DNA of 64,000 bases from G963692885 sp964658655 (GCA_964658655.1 CAZZZL010000010.1:62001-126000), one strand, 5' to 3'; positions 51,494-61,456 are shown, numbered from the stretch's first letter. Notes: a model not told the origin generated them from the letters alone. Numbers and translations: made by a program.

Positions 51494-52942
51494 ATGGATA
51501 ACGGCACGCCCAACCCGGAAGAAATCCGCATTCAATACAACGACGAAACTCCAAAAGGCGCCAAGATCAAAGTGATCGGCGTGGGCGGCGGCGGTGGCAA
51601 TGCCGTGAACCGCATGATCCAGGCAAAAGTGGAAGGCGTCGAGTTTATCGCCGCCAACACGGACGTTCAGGCACTGCAGCTTTCGCAGGCGCCCGTCAAG
51701 CTGCAACTCGGCGTGAAGCTGACCAGCGGACTCGGCGCCGGGGCGAACCCGGACGTGGGTCGTCGCGCTGCTCTCGAAGATTCGGAAAAAATTATCGAAG
51801 CGCTCGAAGGCGCGGACATGGTCTTCGTCACCACCGGCCTTGGCGGCGGCACCGGCACCGGGGCAGCTCCGGTTATTGCCTCGCTCGCGAGTGAGATGGG
51901 CGCGCTGACCGTCGCAGTGGTGACGCGGCCATTCTCCTTTGAAGGCAAGCGCCGCATGCAGCAGGCCGAGCGCGGTATGCAGGAGCTGCTCGATTCAGTC
52001 GACACCATGATCGTGATCCCGAACGAAAAGCTGCTCGCGGTCGCCAAGGACGCCGGCTTCTTCGAGTCATTCAGGATCGCTGATGACGTTCTGCGGCAAG
52101 GCGTGCAGGGCATTTCAGACATCATCACCATTCCGGGCATCATCAACCGTGACTTTGCGGACGTGAAAACCACTATGGCCGGGATGGGCTACGCCGTGAT
52201 GGGCACGGCAGTCCGCGCGGGCAATAATCGTGCCATCGAAGCTGCGCAGGCCGCTATGGCCTCCCCGCTCCTCGAGGCCGGTGCGATTGACGGCGCCAAG
52301 GGCATTCTCATCAACATCAGCGGTTCCAGTTCGCTCAAACTGAGCGAAGTGAACGAAGCCTCGACGCTCATCCAGAATGCAGCTCACGAAGATGCCAACA
52401 TCATCTTCGGTGCGGTGCTCGATGAGCGGATGGGCGACGAAGTAAAGATCACGGTCATCGCCACCGGTTTCAAGCAGGGTACGGTCGAGAAGCGCAGCAA
52501 GTCCTTCAGCGGAGCGATTTATTCCGACACGGTAGCCCCGGTACCGGTTGAACCGCGTCCCAGCAAGCCCCGTTTCGCGAGCGAGGTGAGCAACGAGCCG
52601 GTGACGGCACGCTCGCCCCAGGCCGGCCAGACACTTCGTTCTGAATCGCGATCGGACTGGCAGCATCCAAAGGAAACGGTCTTCGGCGCAGGCGCTCCGG
52701 CAGTCGAAGAGGTCCAGGCGTCAGGATTTCTCGACGCTTTTTCGATAGCCGACACAGAGCGTACGGTAGCGTCAGCCGTCTCGGGAAGCGCCCCGGTAAG
52801 TCCGGAACTGTTTTCGTCGAATTTTTTCGAAGATGGCAAAACTGCTGATGCAGCGCCAGTTACCGGGCGTCAGGCAGCCGCAGAACCAGACATGGAACAC
52901 CTTGATATTCCCGCGTTCATGCGGCAAGGCGGCGGGCTCTAA
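51494..52942 (+). CDS. ftsZ: Cell division protein FtsZ
   Basis: A 482-residue tubulin-like GTPase that builds the Z ring. The signature GLGGGTGTGAAPVIASLA binds GTP; IPGIINRDFADVKTTM is the T7 catalytic loop. The globular core ends about residue 325, followed by a ~145-residue disordered linker longer than in E. coli and the conserved C-terminal peptide DIPAFMRQGGGL that binds FtsA. GGAG lies nine bases before the ATG. Confidence 0.97.
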   Translation: MDNGTPNPEEIRIQYNDETPKGAKIKVIGVGGGGGNAVNRMIQAKVEGVEFIAANTDVQALQLSQAPVKLQLGVKLTSGLGAGANPDVGRRAALEDSEKIIEALEGADMVFVTTGLGGGTGTGAAPVIASLASEMGALTVAVVTRPFSFEGKRRMQQAERGMQELLDSVDTMIVIPNEKLLAVAKDAGFFESFRIADDVLRQGVQGISDIITIPGIINRDFADVKTTMAGMGYAVMGTAVRAGNNRAIEAAQAAMASPLLEAGAIDGAKGILINISGSSSLKLSEVNEASTLIQNAAHEDANIIFGAVLDERMGDEVKITVIATGFKQGTVEKRSKSFSGAIYSDTVAPVPVEPRPSKPRFASEVSNEPVTARSPQAGQTLRSESRSDWQHPKETVFGAGAPAVEEVQASGFLDAFSIADTERTVASAVSGSAPVSPELFSSNFFEDGKTADAAPVTGRQAAAEPDMEHLDIPAFMRQGGGL

Positions 52943-52949
52943 AACGGTC

Positions 52950-52990
52950 CAGAGGGGCGGATCCCACGAAGGTTCCGCCCTCTGCCTTAT
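52950..52990 (+). terminator. Probable terminator after ftsZ
   Basis: CAGAGGGGCGGA (52950-52961) pairs with TTCCGCCCTCTG (52973-52984), with one bulged G; a weak CCTTATT tail follows. It separates ftsQAZ from the transpeptidase gene. Confidence 0.55.
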
Positions 52991-53223
52991 TCGTGTGACT
53001 GCGACGAAGAGATTTCTGGCGTTGAATGCAATAAGAAGCTGGTAACAGTACCAAAAAGGGTTTTGCGAAGGACGCCGATCCCGAAACGGAACTTCAGTAC
53101 ATGTTGTCTGACTCATATACCATTGGGTTTCAACCCCGGAACAAGTAAACTTTTGAATAGCAGAAGCGCCAGCGAGTCTTCCCGCCGTGTTGCGGGTTAT
53201 TACTGGGGCGACAAGGCGGTTTC

Positions 53224-54462
53224 ATGAAGCGCTTCCTCCATTTCGTCACGATTGTCGGGTTGCTTTGTCTTCCCTTCAGTCTCGTGCAAGCCCAGACGCA
53301 CAAACGTCATGCGACCCATAAGGCGGCCCGTGTTTCGGCTCATCACGTGGTTAGCCGTGGTGCAGTTCGCGGCAGACATCGCGCCGCTACTGTGACGCGT
53401 GTGACCTATGTGCGCGGTCGGAATGGAAGGCTTCGTCGCGCAGTTCTGGTGCGGCACCGCTATTATGAGCATTTCTCGGGTGACTCGTTCGCCGAGACAG
53501 ATCTGACTGCCGGCGACTCGACTGCCGGTGAAGATCCGGTTGTTCGCCAGGCAGCGCTTGAAGCTCTGGGTAACATGAATGGCACGGTAGTCGCAATCGA
53601 CCCGAGCAATGGCAGAATCCTCGCCATGGTCAACCAGAAGCTGGCCCTGTCGAGCGGTGCCGAGCCCTGCTCCACCATCAAGGTATCGGTAGCACTCGCA
53701 GCCCTTGAAGAAGGCGTCATTACCAAGGACACTCCTGTGCACCTCGGCGGCGGCTACCACATGACGCTGACGGACGCCCTCGCCCACTCGAACAACCTCT
53801 ATTTTGAGACAGTTGGCCGCATGCTCGGGTTCGACCGCGTGCGCCACTACGCCAACCAGTTCGGTCTTGGCGAACTCGCTGGCTGGAATATCCCTGGCGA
53901 ACAGCTCGGGGTTTACCCGAACACCGTTCTTCCGGAAAGCGCGGGCGGTGTAGGTCGCATGTGCTCCTTCGGCGAAGGTGTCTCGATGACCCCCCTACAG
54001 CTGGGTGCACTGGTTTCAGCCATCGCCAACGGTGGTACGCTCTATTATCTCCAGCATCCGACGACTCCTGCCGAGGCGGTGAACTTTGAGCCGCGGATCA
54101 AGCGGAAGCTGGACATTTCACGCGTCATTCCGGATATAGCACCTGGCATGGGTGCCGTCGTCCAGTACGGTACAGCTCGCTCCCTGCGCACCAACTTCGA
54201 TCAGCTGCCGATTCTTGGCAAGACTGGGACCTGCTCGAATGATGGCATCCGCTACGGCTGGTTCGTCTCCTTTGCGGATACCTCGTACGGCAAGATCGCC
54301 ACGGTCATTTTTCTCGAAGGCGGACGTCCGACCTTCGGGCCGAAAGCAGCCGAACTGACCGGCGTCTTCTATCGCAGCCTGTGGGACCACAGCTATTTCG
54401 CGAAGGCCGGAACGCCTCCCATGGACACCACCCGCACCCTGTCACAGGGCGTGTCTCAGTAA
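53224..54462 (+). CDS. Secreted penicillin-binding transpeptidase domain protein
   Basis: A 412-residue protein with a cleavable signal (FVTIVGLLCLPFSLVQA), a basic Arg/His-rich stretch (about 23-80) and a D,D-transpeptidase-like domain. Catalytic motifs: SxxK as STIK in AEPCSTIKVSVAL, SxN as SNN in ALAHSNNLYFE and KTG in PILGKTGTCSND. It lacks the glycosyltransferase or pedestal domains of high-molecular-mass PBPs and resembles class-D-like/FtsI-C modules. It probably acts on periplasmic peptidoglycan. It follows ftsZ after a terminator. Confidence 0.82.
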   Translation: MKRFLHFVTIVGLLCLPFSLVQAQTHKRHATHKAARVSAHHVVSRGAVRGRHRAATVTRVTYVRGRNGRLRRAVLVRHRYYEHFSGDSFAETDLTAGDSTAGEDPVVRQAALEALGNMNGTVVAIDPSNGRILAMVNQKLALSSGAEPCSTIKVSVALAALEEGVITKDTPVHLGGGYHMTLTDALAHSNNLYFETVGRMLGFDRVRHYANQFGLGELAGWNIPGEQLGVYPNTVLPESAGGVGRMCSFGEGVSMTPLQLGALVSAIANGGTLYYLQHPTTPAEAVNFEPRIKRKLDISRVIPDIAPGMGAVVQYGTARSLRTNFDQLPILGKTGTCSNDGIRYGWFVSFADTSYGKIATVIFLEGGRPTFGPKAAELTGVFYRSLWDHSYFAKAGTPPMDTTRTLSQGVSQ

Positions 54463-54537
54463 ACAACGCTGTGATCGCTGTGTGACCAGCAGCCGGACTT
54501 AGCGTCGATTGCCATCTTCAGTAGTCATCTCGACCTG

Positions 54538-54567
54538 AAAGGGCTCCCACGGGAGCCCTTTTCTTTT
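54538..54567 (+). terminator. Rho-independent terminator after the transpeptidase gene
   Basis: GGGCTCC (54541-54547), CACG loop and GGAGCCC (54552-54558), with flanking AAA, are followed by TTTTCTTTT. A perfect 7-bp GC-rich stem, 80 bases after the stop. Confidence 0.85.
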
Positions 54568-54671
54568 CCTGATCATCTTGGCCGCTCGCCAGACTTACCG
54601 CTGGCGCTCCCAGCGGCGTCCTCTGTTCGGCGGCGAGACACGCCGCGACCGAATAGAATCATCCGGACAGT

Positions 54672-56360
54672 ATGAAAATTCTTGACACGCAAGAGATGCA
54701 GGCTGCTGACAAGCGAACGGCAGAGCAGTTCGGCGTACCCTTCGCGACCCTCATGGAGAACGCAGGCACAGCGGTGGCACGTTTTGTCCAGCAGGAACTC
54801 CCGTCTGCCAGCCGCATTGTGATCTTTTGCGGCAAGGGTAACAATGGCGGGGATGGCCTGGTGGCCTCCCGCAAGCTTGCAGAAGCCGGTCGCCAGGTCG
54901 CCGTCTTTCTGATCGGCGCAGCGACAGACGTGACAGGCGAAGCGCGCGCCCATCTCGAAAAGTTGCGCCTCGCCTCTTTTGGCCGATTGCCACTTGAAGT
55001 GCTCGACGAAGCTGCCTTATCTGCTCCCGACGTCGCCTCGACCTGCAGCTCGGCAGATCTGTTCGTGGACGCAGTCTTCGGAACAGGATTCCGGTCCCCA
55101 ATGCGCGGTCTGGCAGGAGCCGTCGGTACATTACTCAATCGCTTTCCCCAAATCCCCGTGCTTTCCGTCGATTTGCCCTCGGGATGGGACGCCGATGCGC
55201 GGCAATTTCTTCAACCTGGTGCCTTCCGAGCCGATGCCGTCGTTACCTTCACCGCACCCAAGCTGGCTCACATCTCCGGGCATTTCATGCATGGCAGCGG
55301 CATTACGCGTCCGGGAAACCTGCAGCAGGGGCCGGTGGTCGTTGCGGACATCGGCTCACCGGACGAAGCCATTCAAAGCAGCAGCGGCCTGACCTGGGCC
55401 GGCTCGTCGAAGCGCCTTTCAGACAAGCCCCGTTCCCCGGACAGTAATAAGGGGAACTTCGGCCATGTACTTGTGATCGGTGGCGCCGACGGCAAGGCCG
55501 GAGCGCCATCCATGGCCTCACTCGCCGCCCTGCGCGCCGGCGCCGGCCTAGTGACCGCGGGAGTCGTCAAATCTATCCTGTCGAATGTGGCCTCGATCGC
55601 ACCTGAATTGATGACGATGCCCTTGCTGGCCGGCAGCAATGGGGCCATCTCTACCGCAAACCTTGACGATGCCAGCCTCAAGCACATGGTTGAAAAGAAG
55701 TCGGTCATCGCGATTGGGCCGGGGCTCGGCGAAAACCCGGATGCCCAGGACTTCGTAACGGGGTTAATCGACAAGACCCACTTGCCGATAGTCATCGATG
55801 CTGACGCACTCAACGCGATTGCACAGAGGAAATATGACATCCATGGTCGGTGCCCGGATGGAACCCTGCGGACAATCGTGCTCACGCCACACCCCGGCGA
55901 GATGGCTCGACTCGTCGGCAAGAGCATCAAGGAAGTTGAGGCGGATCGCGAGAACCTCGCGCGTACGTATGCGCAGGCGCACCAGGTCATCCTCGTACTC
56001 AAAGGCTGGCGAACGATTATCGCGCATCCGGATGGGCGGCTGGCCATAAACACCACCGGCAATCCCGGCCTTGCGAAGGGCGGCAGTGGCGATATTCTGA
56101 CCGGCATTGTGGCGGCTTTCGTGTCACAATACGGCACCCATGACGGCGATGATCCTGGCATCGCTGTCGAGGCAGCAGTCTATCTGCATGGACTGGCGGC
56201 TGACTTCGCGGTCGCCGAGCAGAACGAGCACACCTTGCTTGCCACCGATGTCATTCATCATCTCTGGAAGGCCTTCCGCTTCCGCCCGCAGACCGGCGAC
56301 GGTTTCACCTGGCTCCAGGGGCTTCCAGGAACATTTGACCCGGCGAGGCCAGCGGTTTGA
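54672..56360 (+). CDS. nnr: Bifunctional NAD(P)H-hydrate epimerase/dehydratase
   Basis: A 562-residue metabolite-repair enzyme. Residues ~1-220 are the YjeF_N epimerase (MKILDTQEMQAADKRTAEQ, FCGKGNNGGDGLVASR, DAVFGTGF) and ~255-555 the ribokinase-like dehydratase (VLVIGGADGKAGAPSMASL, AIGPGLGENPDAQ, LAKGGSGDILTGIVAAF). Together they restore hydrated NAD(P)H. It is translationally coupled to tsaE by TTGA overlap. Confidence 0.95.
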   Translation: MKILDTQEMQAADKRTAEQFGVPFATLMENAGTAVARFVQQELPSASRIVIFCGKGNNGGDGLVASRKLAEAGRQVAVFLIGAATDVTGEARAHLEKLRLASFGRLPLEVLDEAALSAPDVASTCSSADLFVDAVFGTGFRSPMRGLAGAVGTLLNRFPQIPVLSVDLPSGWDADARQFLQPGAFRADAVVTFTAPKLAHISGHFMHGSGITRPGNLQQGPVVVADIGSPDEAIQSSSGLTWAGSSKRLSDKPRSPDSNKGNFGHVLVIGGADGKAGAPSMASLAALRAGAGLVTAGVVKSILSNVASIAPELMTMPLLAGSNGAISTANLDDASLKHMVEKKSVIAIGPGLGENPDAQDFVTGLIDKTHLPIVIDADALNAIAQRKYDIHGRCPDGTLRTIVLTPHPGEMARLVGKSIKEVEADRENLARTYAQAHQVILVLKGWRTIIAHPDGRLAINTTGNPGLAKGGSGDILTGIVAAFVSQYGTHDGDDPGIAVEAAVYLHGLAADFAVAEQNEHTLLATDVIHHLWKAFRFRPQTGDGFTWLQGLPGTFDPARPAV

Positions 56361-56830
56361 CTACAACCCGTGCCGCGATCGACCGCACATTTATCACTAC
56401 TTCTTCAGAAGAAACGATCGATGCCGGACGTGCGCTCGCATCGCAGCTCCAGCCACCCCTACTGTTGATTCTAAGAGGCGATTTAGGCGCTGGTAAGACG
56501 ACCCTGGTCAAGGGCATCGCAGAAGCCCTGCATGCGTCGGATGCTGAAACGGTAACGAGTCCGACGTTCACCCTTGTGCATGAATATCAAGGTATCTCGC
56601 CTATCACCAAAGCCCCCGTGCAGCTTTATCATCTCGACCTGTACCGGCTGGAAGAAGATCAGCAGCTCCAGTCTCTCGGAATCGAAGAGATGACTACCGA
56701 AGATAGCCTGGTGCTGATCGAATGGGGAGAAAAGTTCACTTCCCTGCTGGCTCGAGCCGATGGGCAGATCACGCTGAGCCACGGCGAAGGCGACGCCCGT
56801 GTGATCACCGTGCACATCGCATCTACGTAG
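56357..56830 (+). CDS. tsaE: tRNA threonylcarbamoyladenosine synthase component TsaE
   Basis: A 157-residue P-loop ATPase needed for t6A modification of tRNA with TsaB/TsaD. The Walker A is LRGDLGAGKTTLVKGIA, followed by VTSPTFTLVHEY, the Walker B-like YHLDLYRLE and LVLIEWGEKF. The start is TTG at 56357, overlapping the nnr stop as TTGA. The nnr-tsaE pairing is common in bacteria. Confidence 0.94.
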   Translation: MTTTRAAIDRTFITTSSEETIDAGRALASQLQPPLLLILRGDLGAGKTTLVKGIAEALHASDAETVTSPTFTLVHEYQGISPITKAPVQLYHLDLYRLEEDQQLQSLGIEEMTTEDSLVLIEWGEKFTSLLARADGQITLSHGEGDARVITVHIAST

Positions 56831-56936
56831 GAAACGTCACACAAAACGTCGCTACGAGTTGAAAGTCGATCCGCCATCAGCGATAGTATCTGCCCGCAGT
56901 GAATGCATCTCACTTCCTGTAGCAGGCGAGGGCAGG

Positions 56937-57497
56937 ATGGCAGTTTCGTTCGACAAGTCACCGGTAGAAGATTCGGTCGCAAAGGTAAACAACGAGATTG
57001 CAGTCGGGTCTGACCTGCAATTTCAGCGAAAATGGTGGCGTTTCGAACGCGCCGTTTGGATTGCCTTCGTCATCATTGTCGTACTGGACCTGCTGGGACT
57101 TTTTGGCCGCGGACCCATCGCCAACGCGAAGATGATCGCAGCGGACAATTCCTTCACCGTGAAGTACGAACGCATTGAGCGCTTCCGCACTCCCTCGATC
57201 CTTTCAGTGTTGATTGCACCCTCTGCTATTCACGACGGAAAATTTCAACTTTGGCTGAGCCAGGGATATGTCGATCCGCTTGGCAATCAACGGATCATTC
57301 CCCAGCCGCTGACATCGGAGCCGCAGGACGGCGGCATTCTTTACACTTTCCAAATCGGCCAGGAGAAACTCGGCAGCAAGCGACAACAGCCAACTGTGCA
57401 ATTTGCATTGGAACCGGGCGAAACCGGTATCTTCAAACTTCAGATAGGCATCCCAGGCGGCTCGCAAGTGCAAACAAGAATCTTCGTCATGCCCTAA
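56937..57497 (+). CDS. Single-pass membrane protein of unknown function
   Basis: A 186-residue protein with a cytoplasmic N-terminus (about 1-40), one transmembrane helix (ERAVWIAFVIIVVLDLLGLFG) and an extracytoplasmic beta-rich domain (VKYERIERFRTPSILSVLIA, FQLWLSQGYVDPLGNQRI, FALEPGETGIFKLQIGIPGG). ATG 56937 follows GAGGG by seven bases; the frame extends 26 codons upstream. It lies 57 bases before a DUF421 gene and is often its partner in other genomes; the role is unknown. Confidence 0.65.
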   Translation: MAVSFDKSPVEDSVAKVNNEIAVGSDLQFQRKWWRFERAVWIAFVIIVVLDLLGLFGRGPIANAKMIAADNSFTVKYERIERFRTPSILSVLIAPSAIHDGKFQLWLSQGYVDPLGNQRIIPQPLTSEPQDGGILYTFQIGQEKLGSKRQQPTVQFALEPGETGIFKLQIGIPGGSQVQTRIFVMP

Positions 57498-57554
57498 CCG
57501 AAATCCTTATTTCTCGTAATAGACATTGCGCCTTTCTAAAAAAACGGAGGAATC

Positions 57555-58019
57555 GTGGCAACGATCAGCCGAACGATTATTGGCTACCTGTTCATGTTGA
57601 CCATCGTGCGCGTAATCGGTCGCAGACCCGGCGCACAAATGACACCGTTCGAATTCGTCCTGATTTTTTTTATCGGCGGCATCACCATCCAGTCAATTGT
57701 CGGCGATGACCGCTCGATGACCAATGCGATCTGCGTTGTCATGACCGTCAGCCTGATGCATGTCCTGTTTTCCTGGCTCAAACAGAAGTATGGCTGGTTT
57801 GGCAGAATTGTCGATGGTACGCCGCTCGTCCTTATGGATAAAGGCGAATGGCGTCCTGAGACGATGCATCACATGCGTATCCAGGATACCGACGTGATGG
57901 CTGCTGCGCGTGGCCGCGGCTTGAAAGACCTGTCGGCAGTTAAATACGCAATCCTTGAGCGCAATGGCGCCATCAGTGTGATCGAAGTTGACGATGACAA
58001 TGAGGGCGGCGACTCGTAG
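57555..58019 (+). CDS. DUF421/YetF-like membrane protein
   Basis: A 154-residue protein with three hydrophobic helices in its first 80 residues (TIIGYLFMLTIVRVIGRRPG, FEFVLIFFIGGITIQSI, AICVVMTVSLMHVLFSWL) and a small soluble domain (TPLVLMDKGEWRPETMHHM, AVKYAILERNGAISVIE). This is the YetF architecture. The start is GTG with GGAGGA six bases upstream. Family function is not settled. Confidence 0.83.
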   Translation: MATISRTIIGYLFMLTIVRVIGRRPGAQMTPFEFVLIFFIGGITIQSIVGDDRSMTNAICVVMTVSLMHVLFSWLKQKYGWFGRIVDGTPLVLMDKGEWRPETMHHMRIQDTDVMAAARGRGLKDLSAVKYAILERNGAISVIEVDDDNEGGDS

Positions 58020-58073
58020 GCTTGGGTTTTCCTCTTACCTTACGGAACGAGGCGAATCGGCCGCGTTTAGAAG

Positions 58074-58475
58074 TCACTCGGACTCGACGCGTCTTTTGAT
58101 ATCGAGATACGCAGTATGAATTAGGCTTTTCAGAATTGCGTCTTCTCTATCCATTCCAGGTTTCAACTTCACGTGACGCATCGATTTTCCGGCACCCTGC
58201 AGCAATCGTGTTCGATCGGGTAAAGAGGCGCCGTGAAAAAAGCCTACATTCACATGCGCGGTGAACACGTTTACGTAGCCGAAGGGCGCATCGCCGAGGC
58301 ACGCAACGGGACAGCCATCGTGCAAGAGCTCACGCACCTCATCGCCGCAGTTGCGCATGACCTCGAACCAGCGGCGCGCGAGAAGGCCAAGCTCACCACT
58401 GTGATGATCCATCCATTGTTCAATGGCCGGATCCCGCTCGACTGCCCCGTAAAATCGCAGAAATGCGCTTCGCAT
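58074..58475 (-). CDS. DUF1801-family protein
   Basis: About 133 residues: PAIEQWMDHHSGELGLLARRW, PFGYVNVFTAHVNVGFFHGA and GAGKSMRHVKLKPGMDREDA match the DUF1801 (YdhG/YdeI-like) pattern with its frataxin-like fold. The start is ATG 58475; the frame is open 23 codons upstream, where the sequence looks non-coding. Substrate or ligand unknown. It is divergent from lctP. Confidence 0.78.
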   Translation of the reverse strand: MRSAFLRFYGAVERDPAIEQWMDHHSGELGLLARRWFEVMRNCGDEVRELLHDGCPVACLGDAPFGYVNVFTAHVNVGFFHGASLPDRTRLLQGAGKSMRHVKLKPGMDREDAILKSLIHTAYLDIKRRVESE

Positions 58476-58702
58476 GGCCACTCTTTTTGCCTGGAGAATA
58501 TAGTAACTCGCACGCTTCGCCGCATGCGCAGAGCTTCGACACAACTCAACAGCTTCAAAAGAAAAACCGGCGATTCATTAGGCAGGCAATCAATTCCGGA
58601 AAGCCCACTATGACATCGATGCAACGGGCAGCCGTTGACCCCTTCACCGCTGCAGCAAAATTAGCGATTGCAGGTATCCTGTCGTTGCGCGCGAGGGCGA
58701 CG

Positions 58703-60346
58703 ATGACCTGGTCTCAAACTTACCTGCTTTTCGGCAAAGGGCTAGCGTTTTCCGCGGCCATTGCGGCCCTGCCGATTGCGACTCTGCTTTTCCTGCTTGG
58801 AGTTTTACGCAAGCCTGCATGGTTGACCGGTCTCTGCGGGCTGGGTGTCACCTTCCTTGTAGCGCTCGCTGCATATCATATGCCGATAGTGCCCGCGCTC
58901 AGTGCAGCGGCCGAAGGAATTGCCTTTGGACTTTTTCCCATTACATGGATCATCTTCTGGGCGCTGGCGCTCTTTCACACTTCTGTCGAGACCGGTCAAT
59001 TTGAAGGCATCAAGCAATCCATCGGCCGACTGACCACCGAGCCCCGCATGCAGGCATTATTAATCGCTTTTGCATTCGGAGCGTTTCTTGAAGGCGCGGC
59101 AGGTTTCGGAGCGCCGGTCGCCATCGCGTCAACCATGCTGATCGGCCTTGGATTCAATCCTTTCGCAGCCTCCGCGCTATGCTTGCTCTCAAATACAGCG
59201 CCTGTTACGTTTGGTTCGATTGGTATACCGATTCTTACTCTTGCCGGCACCACGGGTCTATCAGCGGCCAGGCTGAGCGCTGCGGCGGGACGTCTGTGTA
59301 CGCCGGTCGTGTTCATCCTGCCTGCTTACATGATCGTTGCCATGTGGGGGTTCCGAGGTTTATCCGGAATCGTGTTGCCGACACTCGTATTGGGAGGCGT
59401 CTATGCCGCGGTTCAATATTTCGTCTCGGTTCATCTGGGCGCGCAACTCACAAACATTCTCGCTTCCCTCTCGGCAATGGCAGCACTGGTGATCCTGCTC
59501 CGCGTCTGGCAGCCGAAAGAATCGAATGCGGTAGAGACCGGCATAGCTTCTCAAAATGTCACGGCTGATCAAACCTCGAACATGGTCGCAGCCAGTCAGA
59601 GTGCGGGTAATCTGCTGTACTCATGGATGCCCTACCTGCTGCTGGTGGCCTGTGTACTTCTATGGGGATGGTCGCCGGTGCGCACACTTCTCGACACTGC
59701 GACGTTTGTATTGCACTGGCCAATGCTGCACGACGTGGTCGTGCGAATGCCACCAATCGTGAAAGCCCCTTCGCCCTATGGCGCGCTGTACACAGTAAAC
59801 TGGCTTGCCGCTGCGGGTACCTCCTGTATGGTCGCGACACTCCTATCCATACTGACAGGGCGGCTGCGCGCCCGGCAATCCGCGCGTCTTCTTTTAAAAG
59901 TATTGCATCAGCTACAGTTACCTACGCTGACAGTGACTTCAGTATTGGCGATGGCCTTCCTGATGAACTACTGCGGAGCAACGGCTACGCTGGGGCTTGC
60001 CTTCGCAGCAACAGGCGGGCTGTTTCCATTTTTTAGTGCGACGCTGGGTTGGCTAGGAGTTTTTATCACCGGTTCCGATACGTCCTCGAATGCACTGTTC
60101 GGCAATCTCCAGGTGGTGACGGCGGGACGGTTGGGCTTCAGCCCGGTGCTGATGGCGGCGACCAATTCCGTGGGCGGCGTGATGGGCAAAATGATCAGCC
60201 TGCAGACGATTGCCGTGGCAGCCGCAGCTACTGGCATCTCCGTAACAGAGCAGTCACGGCTGCTGCGCTTCACTTTGAAACATAGTTTGCTGCTCGTAGG
60301 ACTCGTCGGTTTACTGGCACTGCTGACGGCTTACAACTGGTTTTAA
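58703..60346 (+). CDS. lctP: L-lactate permease
   Basis: About 547 residues, a lactate/glycolate:proton symporter of the LctP family. Around 12-14 hydrophobic helices; diagnostic segments GAFLEGAAGFGAPVAIAS, LCLLSNTAPVTFGSIGIPIL, GWLGVFITGSDTSSNALFG and SVGGVMGKMISLQTIAV match LctP closely. Met at 58703 (MTWSQTYLL) has GAGGG five bases upstream and aligns with family starts; an ATG at 58610 is also in frame. It may supply substrate to hydroxyacid metabolism. Confidence 0.93.
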   Translation: MTWSQTYLLFGKGLAFSAAIAALPIATLLFLLGVLRKPAWLTGLCGLGVTFLVALAAYHMPIVPALSAAAEGIAFGLFPITWIIFWALALFHTSVETGQFEGIKQSIGRLTTEPRMQALLIAFAFGAFLEGAAGFGAPVAIASTMLIGLGFNPFAASALCLLSNTAPVTFGSIGIPILTLAGTTGLSAARLSAAAGRLCTPVVFILPAYMIVAMWGFRGLSGIVLPTLVLGGVYAAVQYFVSVHLGAQLTNILASLSAMAALVILLRVWQPKESNAVETGIASQNVTADQTSNMVAASQSAGNLLYSWMPYLLLVACVLLWGWSPVRTLLDTATFVLHWPMLHDVVVRMPPIVKAPSPYGALYTVNWLAAAGTSCMVATLLSILTGRLRARQSARLLLKVLHQLQLPTLTVTSVLAMAFLMNYCGATATLGLAFAATGGLFPFFSATLGWLGVFITGSDTSSNALFGNLQVVTAGRLGFSPVLMAATNSVGGVMGKMISLQTIAVAAAATGISVTEQSRLLRFTLKHSLLLVGLVGLLALLTAYNWF

Positions 60347-60406
60347 TGTCGAGCTGCATTGAGCGCGTGAGAGAAAGACAACTTAGCCTGGCGCTACACT
60401 CATTGC

Positions 60407-61372
60407 ATGCGGAGAGTAGTCATTACCGGGCCGCCGCCCGTGCAGATTCTCGACGTGGCAGGGCCGCTCGAAGTTTTCTCCAACGTGCCCGGCTATGCAG
60501 TGGAACTGGCCAACCCCGGCGCGGAGCGAAGCCTCAGGACCAATCGCGCCATTGTGCTCGGTGATGCTACGCCGATCGCCGAGATTGACGGGCCCATCGA
60601 CACACTCATTATCGTTGGCGGGCCGGGCGCGGAAAGCGGGACCTACGATGCTCAATTTGTTTCGTGGATCACAGCAGCGGCAAAGCGTTCGCGGCGTGTC
60701 GCTTCCATTTGCACCGGTGCATTTCTGCTCGCTGAGGCCGGCCTGCTGAATGGGAAACAGGCGGTGACGCACTGGACATTCTGCGATCGCCTTGCAAGAG
60801 AATATCCCTCTGTGCAGGTGCGCTCCGATCCTATCTTCGTGCGCGACGGATGCACCTATACATCGGCCGGCATTACTGCAGGGATAGATCTTTCGCTTGC
60901 CCTAGTGGAAGAGGATCATGGCCACGAGATTGCCCTGCGCGTGGCACGGTTTCTTGTGATGTTCCTGGTGCGGCCCGGCGGGCAGGCCCAATATAGCCAC
61001 ATGTTGTCGCACCAATCGGCTGCGACCACTCCCCTGCGCGAGCTGCAGGTATGGATGCTCGAGCACCTGCGAGAGCCTCTTACAGTCGAGTTGCTTGCAG
61101 ATCGAATGAGTATAAGCGCCCGCCATTTCACGCGCGTTTGCCTGCGTGAAATGGGAATGAATCCCGGACAATTTGTCGACCGGATGCGAGTCGAAGCAGC
61201 GCAGCAGATGATCGACACTTCGCCCAGGGGATTGAAGGAGATTGCCGACGAATGTGGCTTCCATTCGAGCGAGGCAATGCGCAGAGCTTTCACCCGCGTT
61301 CTCGGAGTGACAGCGGCCGAATATGCCAGCCGCTTCAGGAGTTCGTTGTCCCGCGAAAGAAGCATGTCCTAA
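60407..61372 (+). CDS. GlxA-family AraC-type transcriptional regulator
   Basis: A 321-residue regulator with a DJ-1/PfpI-like N-terminal domain (about 1-190; nucleophile-position Cys in VASICTGAFLLAEAG) and a C-terminal AraC double helix-turn-helix (about 220-310; MSISARHFTRVCLREMG, GLKEIADECGFHSSEAMRRAF). It probably senses a small molecule and controls nearby genes. It is 60 bases after lctP and 84 before the HD protein, both possible targets. Confidence 0.88.
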   Translation: MRRVVITGPPPVQILDVAGPLEVFSNVPGYAVELANPGAERSLRTNRAIVLGDATPIAEIDGPIDTLIIVGGPGAESGTYDAQFVSWITAAAKRSRRVASICTGAFLLAEAGLLNGKQAVTHWTFCDRLAREYPSVQVRSDPIFVRDGCTYTSAGITAGIDLSLALVEEDHGHEIALRVARFLVMFLVRPGGQAQYSHMLSHQSAATTPLRELQVWMLEHLREPLTVELLADRMSISARHFTRVCLREMGMNPGQFVDRMRVEAAQQMIDTSPRGLKEIADECGFHSSEAMRRAFTRVLGVTAAEYASRFRSSLSRERSMS

Positions 61373-61456
61373 ATTGCAGCAACGTTGTCGTGGCGCCGGC
61401 AAGTTATCAAGCCTAGCGTGAGGAAGTAGAACAAATGCGCTGGAGGCGCACTTCCC

